Part shown: positions 32,952 to 40,003 of the stretch, in pieces
Layout of the letters: every line of letters starts with the position of its first letter
How positions within the stretch are numbered: position 1 is the stretch's first letter
NCBI GenBank assembly: GCA_031285745.1
Contig: JAITVQ010000044.1
Location: 1 to 41,980 of the forward strand
Origin: Puniceicoccales bacterium
GTDB taxonomy: Bacteria > Verrucomicrobiota > Verrucomicrobiia > Opitutales > UBA953
Direction: 5' to 3'
DNA: 41,980 nt
Translations under genes and position numbers: made by a program
The notes under the pieces: generated by a model
Database searches by the model: none
What the model saw: the letters and a program-made list of their open reading frames with translations, nothing else
Told to the model about the DNA's origin: nothing

Positions 32952-34391
32952 TTACGCAGTCGCAATACCCAACTGCTTGATGCTCTTCCAATCGCCCCGG
33001 GTGAAATCGGGAACGGCAATGGGGGTGCTGCCCGAAGCGACCGACTTTACCGAGAGCTCAATGATGGAACTCCACAACGCAGCATCGTAAACGGTGATGT
33101 CCGGAGTTATTCCCTGGCGGATGCAATCGAGGAGGCGATAGCTCGTTACAAAGTCCATGCCGCCGTGACCGCTATGCTTGGCGCGCTCTTGCAGTTGCTT
33201 CCACAGCGGATGCTGGAATTTCTCCCGCATTGCTTTCAGGTCACTGTCGTTGAGCCAGCTATGGCTGCTTTTGGCGGATAGACCATAATCCCCCGGCTTG
33301 TCCAGCGCGAGGCGGGCCGGATAGTCAAAGAACGTGGCGCCGGTGCCGCTAAGGGCATTGATGCGACTATAGGGACGCGGACTGATTACGTCGTGCTGGA
33401 TCATGATAGTGCGTCCCTTCTCAGTCTTGATGATGGACGTGTTCATGTCGCCGCAGATGTATTTTTCGCCGGTATGTTTGCCGTTGTTCGGCTTTCTTTC
33501 CTTCAGCGTCTTGGTGAGTCCTGACTCAAGTGAACTGACAGAGACGAGATACTTCAACTGGTCGCCGCGTCCGATGTCCATATATTGGCAGACCGGCCCG
33601 AGCCCGTGGGTTGGGTACAGATTCCCGTCCAGTTTCTTGTGATACTCACGCCGCCAGTCACCCTCGGAGCCGAGATGGAAAAGCACCCCGCGCAGATCGT
33701 GGATATAGGCGCATTCCGCATGGGTGAGTTCCCCGAAGACGCCGTTGCGGGCCATGTTCAGGACAAAGAGTTCGGAGGGACCATAGCAGCAATTCTCCAG
33801 GAGGACACAATGCTTCTGGTTGCGCTCGGAGGCATTCACGATGTCCCAGCATTCGTCGATGGTGACGACGGCGGAGACTTCGACAAAGGCATGTTTGCCG
33901 TTGTCCATGGCCTTTACGCACATCGTCGCGTGCCATTCCCAGGGCGTTACGATATATACGACGTCGATGTCGTCCTGCTCCGTTAGTTTTTCCCAGGCAT
34001 TCTCGGAGCCACCATAGACTTTTGGCGTCTTGCCGAATTTATTTTGAATCTTGGTGGCAGCTTTTTCAGCGCGACTTTTGACCAAGTCGCAGACGGCAGT
34101 GACATCGCAGAAACCGGTATTCAGTACGTCATTGAGGAGGGTGTTGCCGCGTCCGCCCATGCCGATAAAGGCGACCCGTACCCGGTCGATGGGCTTGGTG
34201 GTCAGGTTGTAGACAGGCCGTTGTCCAGACGGCCGGGGCCGGGTGAGGCTGATATCGCGGACGCTGCTGTGCAGGTCGCCCCGGGCTCCGTAGAGCGAGG
34301 GTGAGGTAATGCCGGACAGACCCAGGCCCAGCCCAGCCAGAGCAGTTGCCTTGAGGAAGTTCCGGCGGGAGTTTTCAGGTGCGTTTTTCAT
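32952..34391 (-). CDS. TAT-exported Gfo/Idh/MocA-family protein, GH109-like
   Basis: A 479-aa NAD-dependent oxidoreductase-fold protein. A twin-arginine leader opens it (SRRNFLKATALAGLGLGLSG). The Rossmann motif is RVAFIGMGGRGNTL (about residue 74), followed by CDVTAVCDL and the active-site strand VYIVTPWEWHATMCVKAMDN and GKHAFVEVSAV. The segment CAYIHDLRGVLF and YPTHGLGPVCQYMDIGRGD match GH109-type enzymes, which use tightly bound NAD in a redox-assisted mechanism to cleave alpha-N-acetylgalactosaminides. The TAT leader fits, since the cofactor must be loaded before export. Other Gfo/Idh/MocA activities remain possible. It is upstream of the shared terminator and stands alone. Confidence 0.85.
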   Translation of the reverse strand: MKNAPENSRRNFLKATALAGLGLGLSGITSPSLYGARGDLHSSVRDISLTRPRPSGQRPVYNLTTKPIDRVRVAFIGMGGRGNTLLNDVLNTGFCDVTAVCDLVKSRAEKAATKIQNKFGKTPKVYGGSENAWEKLTEQDDIDVVYIVTPWEWHATMCVKAMDNGKHAFVEVSAVVTIDECWDIVNASERNQKHCVLLENCCYGPSELFVLNMARNGVFGELTHAECAYIHDLRGVLFHLGSEGDWRREYHKKLDGNLYPTHGLGPVCQYMDIGRGDQLKYLVSVSSLESGLTKTLKERKPNNGKHTGEKYICGDMNTSIIKTEKGRTIMIQHDVISPRPYSRINALSGTGATFFDYPARLALDKPGDYGLSAKSSHSWLNDSDLKAMREKFQHPLWKQLQERAKHSGHGGMDFVTSYRLLDCIRQGITPDITVYDAALWSSIIELSVKSVASGSTPIAVPDFTRGDWKSIKQLGIATA

Positions 34392-34488
34392 GGTGTGATA
34401 TGTTTAGTGAGATGTATCGGTTGCCTGTGTGTACAAAGCTTCCACCCCTAAATTCCCGGTGGTTTTTAATCCTGACCGAAAAAAATGA

Positions 34489-35961
34489 TTATTTTTCACT
34501 AACGGCTTCTCGCTTGGCATTTTCGTAGGGTGCATTGAGGAAGATCAGCGTGTCCGGGTCACGCAAGGCGTGCCGTTCGACGAAATCGAAGTTGTCGGAA
34601 TAGGTGAGCAATTCGTTGTCCTTTATTTTCCAGCGGGCATTACTGAATCCCATCGGGGCGGTGACGCCGTCGCGGAGAAGCTGGGCGGTGCCGTCCGGGA
34701 GGAAGCGGCGCTCGTAGCGATAGCCGCCGTAAGGATAAAACCAACTGCCGATAAAGTCCTTGGCCGTGGCGTGGAGGATGAATCCCTCCTCGAGCTGCAA
34801 GATGCCGATGTAGGGATGGGCGAGACCGGGTGTTTCCAGCGACGGGGCGTCCAAGGTCGCCTCAAGGGTCCATTGCCCGTTGGAGAAATTGTCCTGGGAG
34901 ACATTCAATCGGAAAACATTGTCCGAGCTGACCCCGGCGGCGGCCCGGGTGAGTCCGGTGTGTGCGTCGCGGGCGATTTCCTGTCCGTCGCGCAGCAAAC
35001 GCACCTGGCTGATTCTGACGCTGCCGGGACCTTGGAATGATTTGAAGATGGCGATGTATTCGGCGGATTTCCAAATCAGGTGCGAGACGTCCGCCGAGAA
35101 TTGCAGAGTCTTGCCGGGCATGGCTTCCCAGCGGAAATCGCGTGTGGGAATGCGCCGGATGAATTTTTCCCGGTTCAGCGGGACGGATTGCGCTTCCCCG
35201 GAAACCGGCATGGCGAGGGCTTGGTTGGCGAAGAGCGAGAGCACCTCCTTGTCCGAGGTGCGTTGTACCTTGATCTCGCCCTCGAAAACCCCGACCTCCG
35301 CGTTGCCGTCATGCGCGACATCCATGGCAAACTCGGTGCCGATGTCGGTGATTTTTCCGTGGGCGTAGTCGACGGAGAATCCGGTGGCGACAGGAGGCAC
35401 GTACGCGACCAGTTTGCCGTAGTCGAGCTTGCCTGTGTTTTGCCCGGTGATCGAGAAGTGACACGGGCCTTGGACTGTAACCCGCACGCCGTTGCCGTAA
35501 GTGACTTCAGCCAGTCCTGCGCGCAAGGCGAGGTAATCAGGAGCAAGGCCATTGTCTGTCAGGCTGGCCGACACCGATTTATCCCAGATAACTCCGACGA
35601 GCCCTGTGACCCGGGCAGCGGTTTGGATCGGTGGAGGCGCTGGAGAAAAGATTTTGGCCCCGAATATGCCCAGACCCAAGACAACTGCCGCTGCAAATCC
35701 GGTGGAGAATGTGGCAAGCCGCCTGTACCAGACGATATTCGATTTTGTCGCCACAACGGGTTTCTCGGGAGAACCGGTTTTCCCGTCAAAGAATGCCTCG
35801 ATCAATGCCGAGTCGTGCACGGAGGAAATGAACCATTCGCGGGCTGCATCGTTGGCGAGCAATGTCTCAAGCTTTGCAAGCTCGGCATCCGAAAGCGAGC
35901 CGGAATCGATCAGCTTGTCGGTTAGTGCGCGCAGTGTCTTTACTGGAAATTCGTTATTCAT
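34489..35961 (-). CDS. FecR-like anti-sigma regulator, copy 1
   Basis: A 490-aa single-pass membrane protein. The N-terminal 80 residues face the cytoplasm and would bind the sigma factor (LTDKLIDSGSLSDAELAKLE, then ANDAAREWFISSVHD). A membrane helix (about 82-104) follows. The periplasmic FecR domain includes ALRAGLAEVTYGNGVRVTVQ and HGKITDIGTEFAMDVAHDG with VGVFEGEIKVQ. The C-terminal domain, from about residue 400 (IGSWFYPYGGYRYERRFLPD), is shared with the second copy at 40004-41527 and ends in a DTLIFLNAPYENAKRE motif. Its start overlaps the sigma-factor gene by 8 bp, so the two are translationally coupled. It probably holds the sigma factor inactive until an outside signal arrives. Confidence 0.85.
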   Translation of the reverse strand: MNNEFPVKTLRALTDKLIDSGSLSDAELAKLETLLANDAAREWFISSVHDSALIEAFFDGKTGSPEKPVVATKSNIVWYRRLATFSTGFAAAVVLGLGIFGAKIFSPAPPPIQTAARVTGLVGVIWDKSVSASLTDNGLAPDYLALRAGLAEVTYGNGVRVTVQGPCHFSITGQNTGKLDYGKLVAYVPPVATGFSVDYAHGKITDIGTEFAMDVAHDGNAEVGVFEGEIKVQRTSDKEVLSLFANQALAMPVSGEAQSVPLNREKFIRRIPTRDFRWEAMPGKTLQFSADVSHLIWKSAEYIAIFKSFQGPGSVRISQVRLLRDGQEIARDAHTGLTRAAAGVSSDNVFRLNVSQDNFSNGQWTLEATLDAPSLETPGLAHPYIGILQLEEGFILHATAKDFIGSWFYPYGGYRYERRFLPDGTAQLLRDGVTAPMGFSNARWKIKDNELLTYSDNFDFVERHALRDPDTLIFLNAPYENAKREAVSEK

Positions 35962-36493
35962 CGGAGTGCTTCAGGCGTTTGGTGATGCAGTGCTTGAGAC
36001 GAAATCGAATGCGGGAGAGTGTCTTGTGGATGGTGTTGGCCGCTTTCTGGATATCTGATGAAAGGGCAGTAAGATTTTTCTTCTGGAAATATTTTAATCG
36101 CAACAGCGCCAGGTCACCTTCGGGCAGCAACTCTAGGCAGACTTTCAGGGCATCGAAACGGCGGTCGGCATGTTCGCCGAAGGCATCGGATTCTCCGGCG
36201 ATTTTTTCAGTCAACTCCTCGGAGAAGCAGACTTTTTTTTCCCGCTGCAGGTCACGCCGCTTGGCGAGAACCTTGAAACGGGCGGCGCTGAATGCCCAAG
36301 CCCGAAAGTTGGTGCCCGGTTGGAAGTCGGCCCGGCGTTCCCAGAGAAAAAGCATGGTATCCTGCAGGATTTCATCCGCCAGGGCCTGATTTGGGAAAAG
36401 CGTCAGGACATAGGCGCTTAGTCCATGCCGGATCGAATCGATTTCCCGGGAAAATTCGACTTCGTTCAGGCATTGTGGTGATGCTTCGGGCAT
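35954..36493 (-). CDS. ECF-type RNA polymerase sigma factor, copy 1
   Basis: A 179-aa extracytoplasmic-function sigma factor. Region 2 is visible as LSAYVLTLFPNQALADEILQ, DTMLFLWERRADF and NFRAWAFSAARFKVLAKRRD. Region 4 is CLELLPEGDLALLRLKYFQK with a helix-turn-helix in SSDIQKAANTIHKTLSRIRF. It overlaps the FecR-like gene by 8 bp. The upstream region 36494-36647 is gene-free and must hold the promoter, possibly autoregulated. Targets are unknown; the PEP-CTERM gene 220 bp upstream is one candidate. Confidence 0.92.
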   Translation of the reverse strand: MPEASPQCLNEVEFSREIDSIRHGLSAYVLTLFPNQALADEILQDTMLFLWERRADFQPGTNFRAWAFSAARFKVLAKRRDLQREKKVCFSEELTEKIAGESDAFGEHADRRFDALKVCLELLPEGDLALLRLKYFQKKNLTALSSDIQKAANTIHKTLSRIRFRLKHCITKRLKHSDE

Positions 36494-36647
36494 GTCTCGT
36501 TCCTAAGACATACCAAACCGGGAAATGTCCTGACAAAAAAATGGATTTATTTGGAAAAAATGGGGCCGCCAGCGCTCCCAGTGAGGAATTCCCGGTTTCT
36601 ATCAGTTGCTTTATGCAGCTATTTCAGGGAAGCATTGGATAATAAAA

Positions 36648-36672
36648 GGCCTCCACCTTGTGAGTGGAGGTC
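36648..36672 (-). terminator. Terminator of the second PEP-CTERM gene
   Basis: A stem of CCTCCAC / GTGGAGG (extended by one more outer pair after a mismatch) around a 7-nt loop; on the - strand it runs into TTTTATTAT. It lies 43 bp after the PEP-CTERM stop codon. Confidence 0.8.
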
Positions 36673-36714
36673 TCGATGAAGAAGAACCGAGGAATTAGCC
36701 AGAAAGCCAAGAAT

Positions 36715-37554
36715 CTAACTGTGCTTGCGACGGCGAACAGCCAAGGCGACTCCCAAGGCCAACACTCCGCCTGCCAGTGCGTAGGTGGAAGGTTCGGGGA
36801 TGGCTTCAATACCAATGGCTTGAATGGAAGCCTTAGTAGCGGTTCCGGAATATGTCACTGTGACATCCGTGTCTGACGCCACAAAGTCAAGACGAGTAAA
36901 TCCCTGCAATTCACTAACTGAACTTCCGTAAAATCCCTTGGCGGCAAGTGAATCGCTGCCAACTGTTGGAGTCAGGTCTCCTACGAGAGTTGATACCGAG
37001 CCAACGCCATTGGTTACGAACATGGAATAGGCATCAAGTGTATTAACTCCAGTAATCGTAACTGTCTTTTGATTGTTGTTTCCATCTCCACTATTTCCGC
37101 AGAGCAGGAAGATGGAATAGCTCTGATCCTTGATCAACCCACTGAGGGTGACGCTGACGGATGTACAGCCAACAAGGCCATATTGGCCAATTATATTGGC
37201 ATCGGTCATTCCTGTATAGGCATTCCATGCTGCCATGGCGTTGGTGTCAGCACCTATAGCCAATCCTGCGCCATATCCAGTTTGCGGATTCCCAGGGTTA
37301 CCACCGGTTACTGCGGCAGAGATTGTGTACGAGGTTGCGGCACCGTTTATATCGTATAACAAGCCGGTTACTCCGCTGACATCCGCACGTCCTGTTTGGG
37401 CGAAATAGTTGTAAGCCGTAGGTGTATCTGTGGCTCCAGAACCGGGGTTTGAGACACTTGCCCAAGCTTGTCCGAAGTTAACCAACACCATGGCGGCATT
37501 GGCACTTGCGGCCAAGCTCAATACGGAAGCTGAGATAAGAAGCAGTTTTTTCAT
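36715..37554 (-). CDS. PEP-CTERM sorting-domain surface protein, second gene
   Basis: A 279-aa exported protein: a signal peptide (MKKLLLISASVLSLAASANA), a Gly/Ser/Thr-rich body with predicted beta strands (YSIFLLCGNSGDGNNNQKTV, VSVTLSGLI), and a C-terminal sorting tail IPEPSTYALAGGVLALGVAL followed by AVRRRKHS. The tail would be processed by an exosortase elsewhere in the genome. The body is unrelated in sequence to the first PEP-CTERM protein. It lies upstream of an ECF sigma/FecR pair on the same strand, with a terminator between them. Confidence 0.88.
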   Translation of the reverse strand: MKKLLLISASVLSLAASANAAMVLVNFGQAWASVSNPGSGATDTPTAYNYFAQTGRADVSGVTGLLYDINGAATSYTISAAVTGGNPGNPQTGYGAGLAIGADTNAMAAWNAYTGMTDANIIGQYGLVGCTSVSVTLSGLIKDQSYSIFLLCGNSGDGNNNQKTVTITGVNTLDAYSMFVTNGVGSVSTLVGDLTPTVGSDSLAAKGFYGSSVSELQGFTRLDFVASDTDVTVTYSGTATKASIQAIGIEAIPEPSTYALAGGVLALGVALAVRRRKHS

Positions 37555-37707
37555 GAGATATGTTATTAAAAGAGATTTTGCTGTCGGAAGGCCGGGTGAA
37601 CACGCGGTTAGGTGTTTTTAAACAACCCTCCGTAGTAATGTTCGCGAAATCCGATATTTTCTGACATTTATTTTTAAGAAGACTTATTGCTCATGGCTAA
37701 AACAAGG

Positions 37708-37776
37708 AAGGCACTGGAATGAGCCCTTGCCATCAGGCGTTAATTACCTGACGGCTTGGGTTGTCTCCAGTGCCTT
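37708..37776. terminator. Long two-layer hairpin after the second DUF6261-like gene
   Basis: An outer 11-bp stem (AAGGCACTGGA 37708-37718 / TCCAGTGCCTT 37766-37776) encloses an inner stem GCC-A-TCAGG / CCTGA-C-GGC with one mismatch. The whole 69-nt structure lies 19 bp downstream of the DUF6261-like stop. It may be the terminator, but it is unusually long and lacks a good T tract on the - strand, so a processed RNA end or a small structured RNA is an alternative. Confidence 0.6.
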
Positions 37777-37795
37777 GTGTTTTGCTGACGGTCTT

Positions 37796-38572
37796 TTATC
37801 CTGCCATGCCCGATGAGCTTGAAGAATCGGCTGTTGTTTCCTCCAGCTTGTTCTTTTGGGCGGCCATGATGCCGACTCGCTGGGCGACCAGATGATTGTA
37901 GTAATCAATCTTGTCGTTCAGGCGAAACACCAGACTGACCATGTTTTCATCCGCAGGCGTTAGTAATCCGAGATTGTTTAGCTCCCGGACCACGGCTTGG
38001 TAGGCGGCGTCCGCCAATTCGCGGGCTTCGTCCACCTTCTTTGCCGGATGCCGGATTTCTCGTTCCTCGGTGCGCGAGTCTTTCAGGTTTTTATAGGCCT
38101 GATTATGCGTCTCCAGTTCGGTCATCCACGAGGTTACCCCGAGCAATGTCAGGTCGGCGGACACCTGATCCCGCAGATCGCCCAGCATGTGGGTAATCCC
38201 GTATGTTCTTTTGTCGCGGGACATATGCGCCAAGTTTCCGTAGTGCCGAATGATGGCGATGACCCGCTCGGCCGCCCGGCGCTTGGGCGTTTCGCTGTGC
38301 CGGAGAAATCCCCGCACTGCCGAACGCAAGCGCCGGTAGGTGTAGAGCTGCAACGCATCTGCTTCCTTCACTTGCTTGGTGAAGGCACTCTGGCGGACGA
38401 CCTCCAGGGCATCGTCCAGTTCGTCGTAGTGTCCTTGGTAGATGGCCAACAGGGACACGAATGCCTCCGACAAGCTATAATCGCTGGTTACTTTGACGAA
38501 TTCGGCGTGGAATCCGAAGTGTTCTTCATTACGCAGGCGGGTGAGCCGCACATTTTTCACTATATTTTCCAT
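37796..38572 (-). CDS. DUF6261-like helical protein, copy 2
   Basis: A 258-aa paralogue of the gene at 15825-16607, with shared blocks RLRNEEHFGFHAEF, HYDELDDALEVVRQS, FLRHSETPKRRAAERV and AYKNLKDSRTEERE. It is predicted all-helical, cytoplasmic and charged. Like the first copy it ends in a Ser run plus a Met-Ala-Gly tail (SSSSSGMAG). A hairpin CTGCCA/TGGCAG (38611-38627) lies 39 bp before the start codon, comparable with the small hairpin before copy 1. Further upstream come a 137-bp MITE-like element and then a second 42-bp-period hairpin array. The family is uncharacterised; I see no enzyme motif. Confidence 0.8.
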   Translation of the reverse strand: MENIVKNVRLTRLRNEEHFGFHAEFVKVTSDYSLSEAFVSLLAIYQGHYDELDDALEVVRQSAFTKQVKEADALQLYTYRRLRSAVRGFLRHSETPKRRAAERVIAIIRHYGNLAHMSRDKRTYGITHMLGDLRDQVSADLTLLGVTSWMTELETHNQAYKNLKDSRTEEREIRHPAKKVDEARELADAAYQAVVRELNNLGLLTPADENMVSLVFRLNDKIDYYNHLVAQRVGIMAAQKNKLEETTADSSSSSGMAG

Positions 38573-38748
38573 ATGCTAACCTTTCTTTTATTATTCTGTT
38601 ATATTTGTCCCTGCCAATTGGTGGCAGAGATCAATGAAACATTGGAATAATGTTTATTTAAATGTCGAGGTGTTTTTTGTAAATTCATTCAAAAATCTAT
38701 GTGATACGTCGACGGGGTTGAGCTGTACCATATTACCGGAAAAGAGAG

Positions 38749-38885
38749 CCACGGATAAAACGGATAAGATAGAGGATAAAAGGATGGGGCGATTATTTTG
38801 TCTGAGTAGCCATCATTTCCGTCTTTTTCTCTCTTCATTGCTTTTTAACATCCGTGTTATCCTTCTCAAATCCGGATATCCGTGG
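38749..38885. mobile_element. MITE-like element A (137 bp)
   Basis: Bounded by 9-bp terminal inverted repeats CCACGGATA / TATCCGTGG. Internally it carries GGATAAAAGGATG-type repeats at the left and their loose complement (TTATCCTTCTC) at the right, and no ORF. A relative of the same length and terminal sequence lies at 41537-41669. It sits inside the 833-bp gene-free stretch between DUF6261-like copy 2 and the next sigma factor. The flanks 38573-38748 (DUF6261 leader with one hairpin) and 38886-38975 hold nothing else that I can name. Confidence 0.7.
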
Positions 38886-38975
38886 TCTATCTGTCTTGAG
38901 CGGACTTTATGTAACCAACTCTGGAACTGGTATTTTTGCCGGAAGCGAATGGGGCAAGTGCAAAAAATGAGCCCT

Positions 38976-39290
38976 TTCCGTTGCTGACGGAAGCATGAGG
39001 ACCATTGAAGATGGTCCCGTCGTCAGCGACGATGCTATGAAAGCTAATGGAGATGGCTCTTCCGTCAGTGACGGAAGCATGATCTCCAACGGAGTTGGCC
39101 TCTCCGTCAACGACGGCGATATGAACTCCAGTGGACTTGGTGTCGCCGTCAGTGGCGGCGGAATGAAATCCAATGGAAATAGCCCTTCCGTCAGTGACGG
39201 AAACATCATCTCCAACAGAGTTGGTCCTTCCGTCAACAACGGCGGAGGCTTTGCACTTGGTTTTGACACCTCCGTTCACGACGAAAATGA
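38976..39290. repeat. Array 2: eight 42-bp units, each with two palindromes
   Basis: The first-type palindromes are centred at 38984, 39024, 39068, 39110, 39152, 39194, 39236 and 39278, five of the seven intervals being exactly 42 bp. Best copies are CTTCCGTCAGTGACGGAAG (39059-39077), CGCCGTCAGTGGCGGCG (39144-39160) and TTCCGTCAGTGACGGAA (39186-39202). A second palindrome lies between each: ACCATTGAAGATGGT (39001-39015), CCAACGGAGTTGG (39086-39098), TCCAGTGGA (39127-39135), TCCAATGGA (39169-39177) and CCAACAGAGTTGG (39212-39224). The last two units are decayed. Three reading frames happen to stay open because 42 is divisible by three; I do not read them as genes. After the array, 39291-39405 is the leader of the sigma-factor gene. 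Confidence 0.85.
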
Positions 39291-39405
39291 CCCCTATGCT
39301 AGAGGTGATGACAAATCTCCTGTCTGCCCTGTCCGGACTGGGTTTCTGCTTTGAGATTCCTGTTGCGGTTGGGGATATTTCCTTCATCTCCTCGGGTTTC
39401 TTCTC

Positions 39406-39990
39406 ATGGGGCAGGATATTCCTCCAGGCAGTCCGGCGACATGGCCGAATAGCAAGAGGTCAGGTTTAGGACCCGGCGGGTCGCCCGACATCGACACCGT
39501 GTTGAAGGAGCTGTGGACGTCGATGCGCACCTATGCCATCGCCCTCGCGGGCGGCAATCTGGCGGCGGCCGACGATATCTTGCAGGAGAGCATCATTTGC
39601 ATCTGGGAGAAACGGGATGAGGTGCCCCAAGTCAAAAACCTGAAAGGGTGGGCGGCCCGGATTGTCTATTTCAAGGCGCTGTCTTTTCGCCGAGATCATT
39701 TTGACAATGCCTTGGTCGGATTCCCCGAGGACATCATGGCGAACATTGCCGAAGCCATTGAGCCGATGACCGACAATACTGCCGCGCGCGTGGAGGCGCT
39801 TTCCTATTGCGTGGAAAAGTTGACCCAGGAGGAGCGGTTTCTGCTGTTATCCTACTTTGAGGAATCGCTTCCGGTGACCAAGCTGGCTGCCCGCTTGCGC
39901 AAGACCGAGGACGCCATCTACCAGCAGATCGCCCGCCTGCGCCGGGCCTTGCGCCGTTGCGTGGACATAAAATTCAACCTGATAAAATAG
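39406..39990 (+). CDS. ECF-type RNA polymerase sigma factor, copy 2
   Basis: A 194-aa sigma factor. Region 2 appears as MRTYAIALAGGNLAAADDIL, QESIICIWEKRDE and NLKGWAARIVYFKALSFRRD; region 4 as CVEKLTQEERFLLLSYFEES with the helix-turn-helix VTKLAARLRKTEDAIYQQIA. The N-terminal 35 residues are not conserved-looking and the start could lie further in. A FecR-like gene begins 13 bp after its stop. It is a paralogue of the pair at 34.5-36.5 kb, on the opposite strand. The 42-bp hairpin array ends about 115 bp upstream. Confidence 0.9.
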   Translation: MGQDIPPGSPATWPNSKRSGLGPGGSPDIDTVLKELWTSMRTYAIALAGGNLAAADDILQESIICIWEKRDEVPQVKNLKGWAARIVYFKALSFRRDHFDNALVGFPEDIMANIAEAIEPMTDNTAARVEALSYCVEKLTQEERFLLLSYFEESLPVTKLAARLRKTEDAIYQQIARLRRALRRCVDIKFNLIK

Positions 39991-40003
39991 CCGGATATTG
40001 CCT

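Noticed and set aside
38976-39290. CRISPR array
   Set aside because: The whole 42-bp unit, not just a repeat portion, is related from copy to copy. Repeats are short and degenerate, spacers are not unique and no cas gene is near.
38887-39387. Protein-coding repeat genes within array 2
   Set aside because: Three overlapping frames are open for arithmetic reasons, none has a convincing start or family match, and pairing rather than codon structure is conserved.
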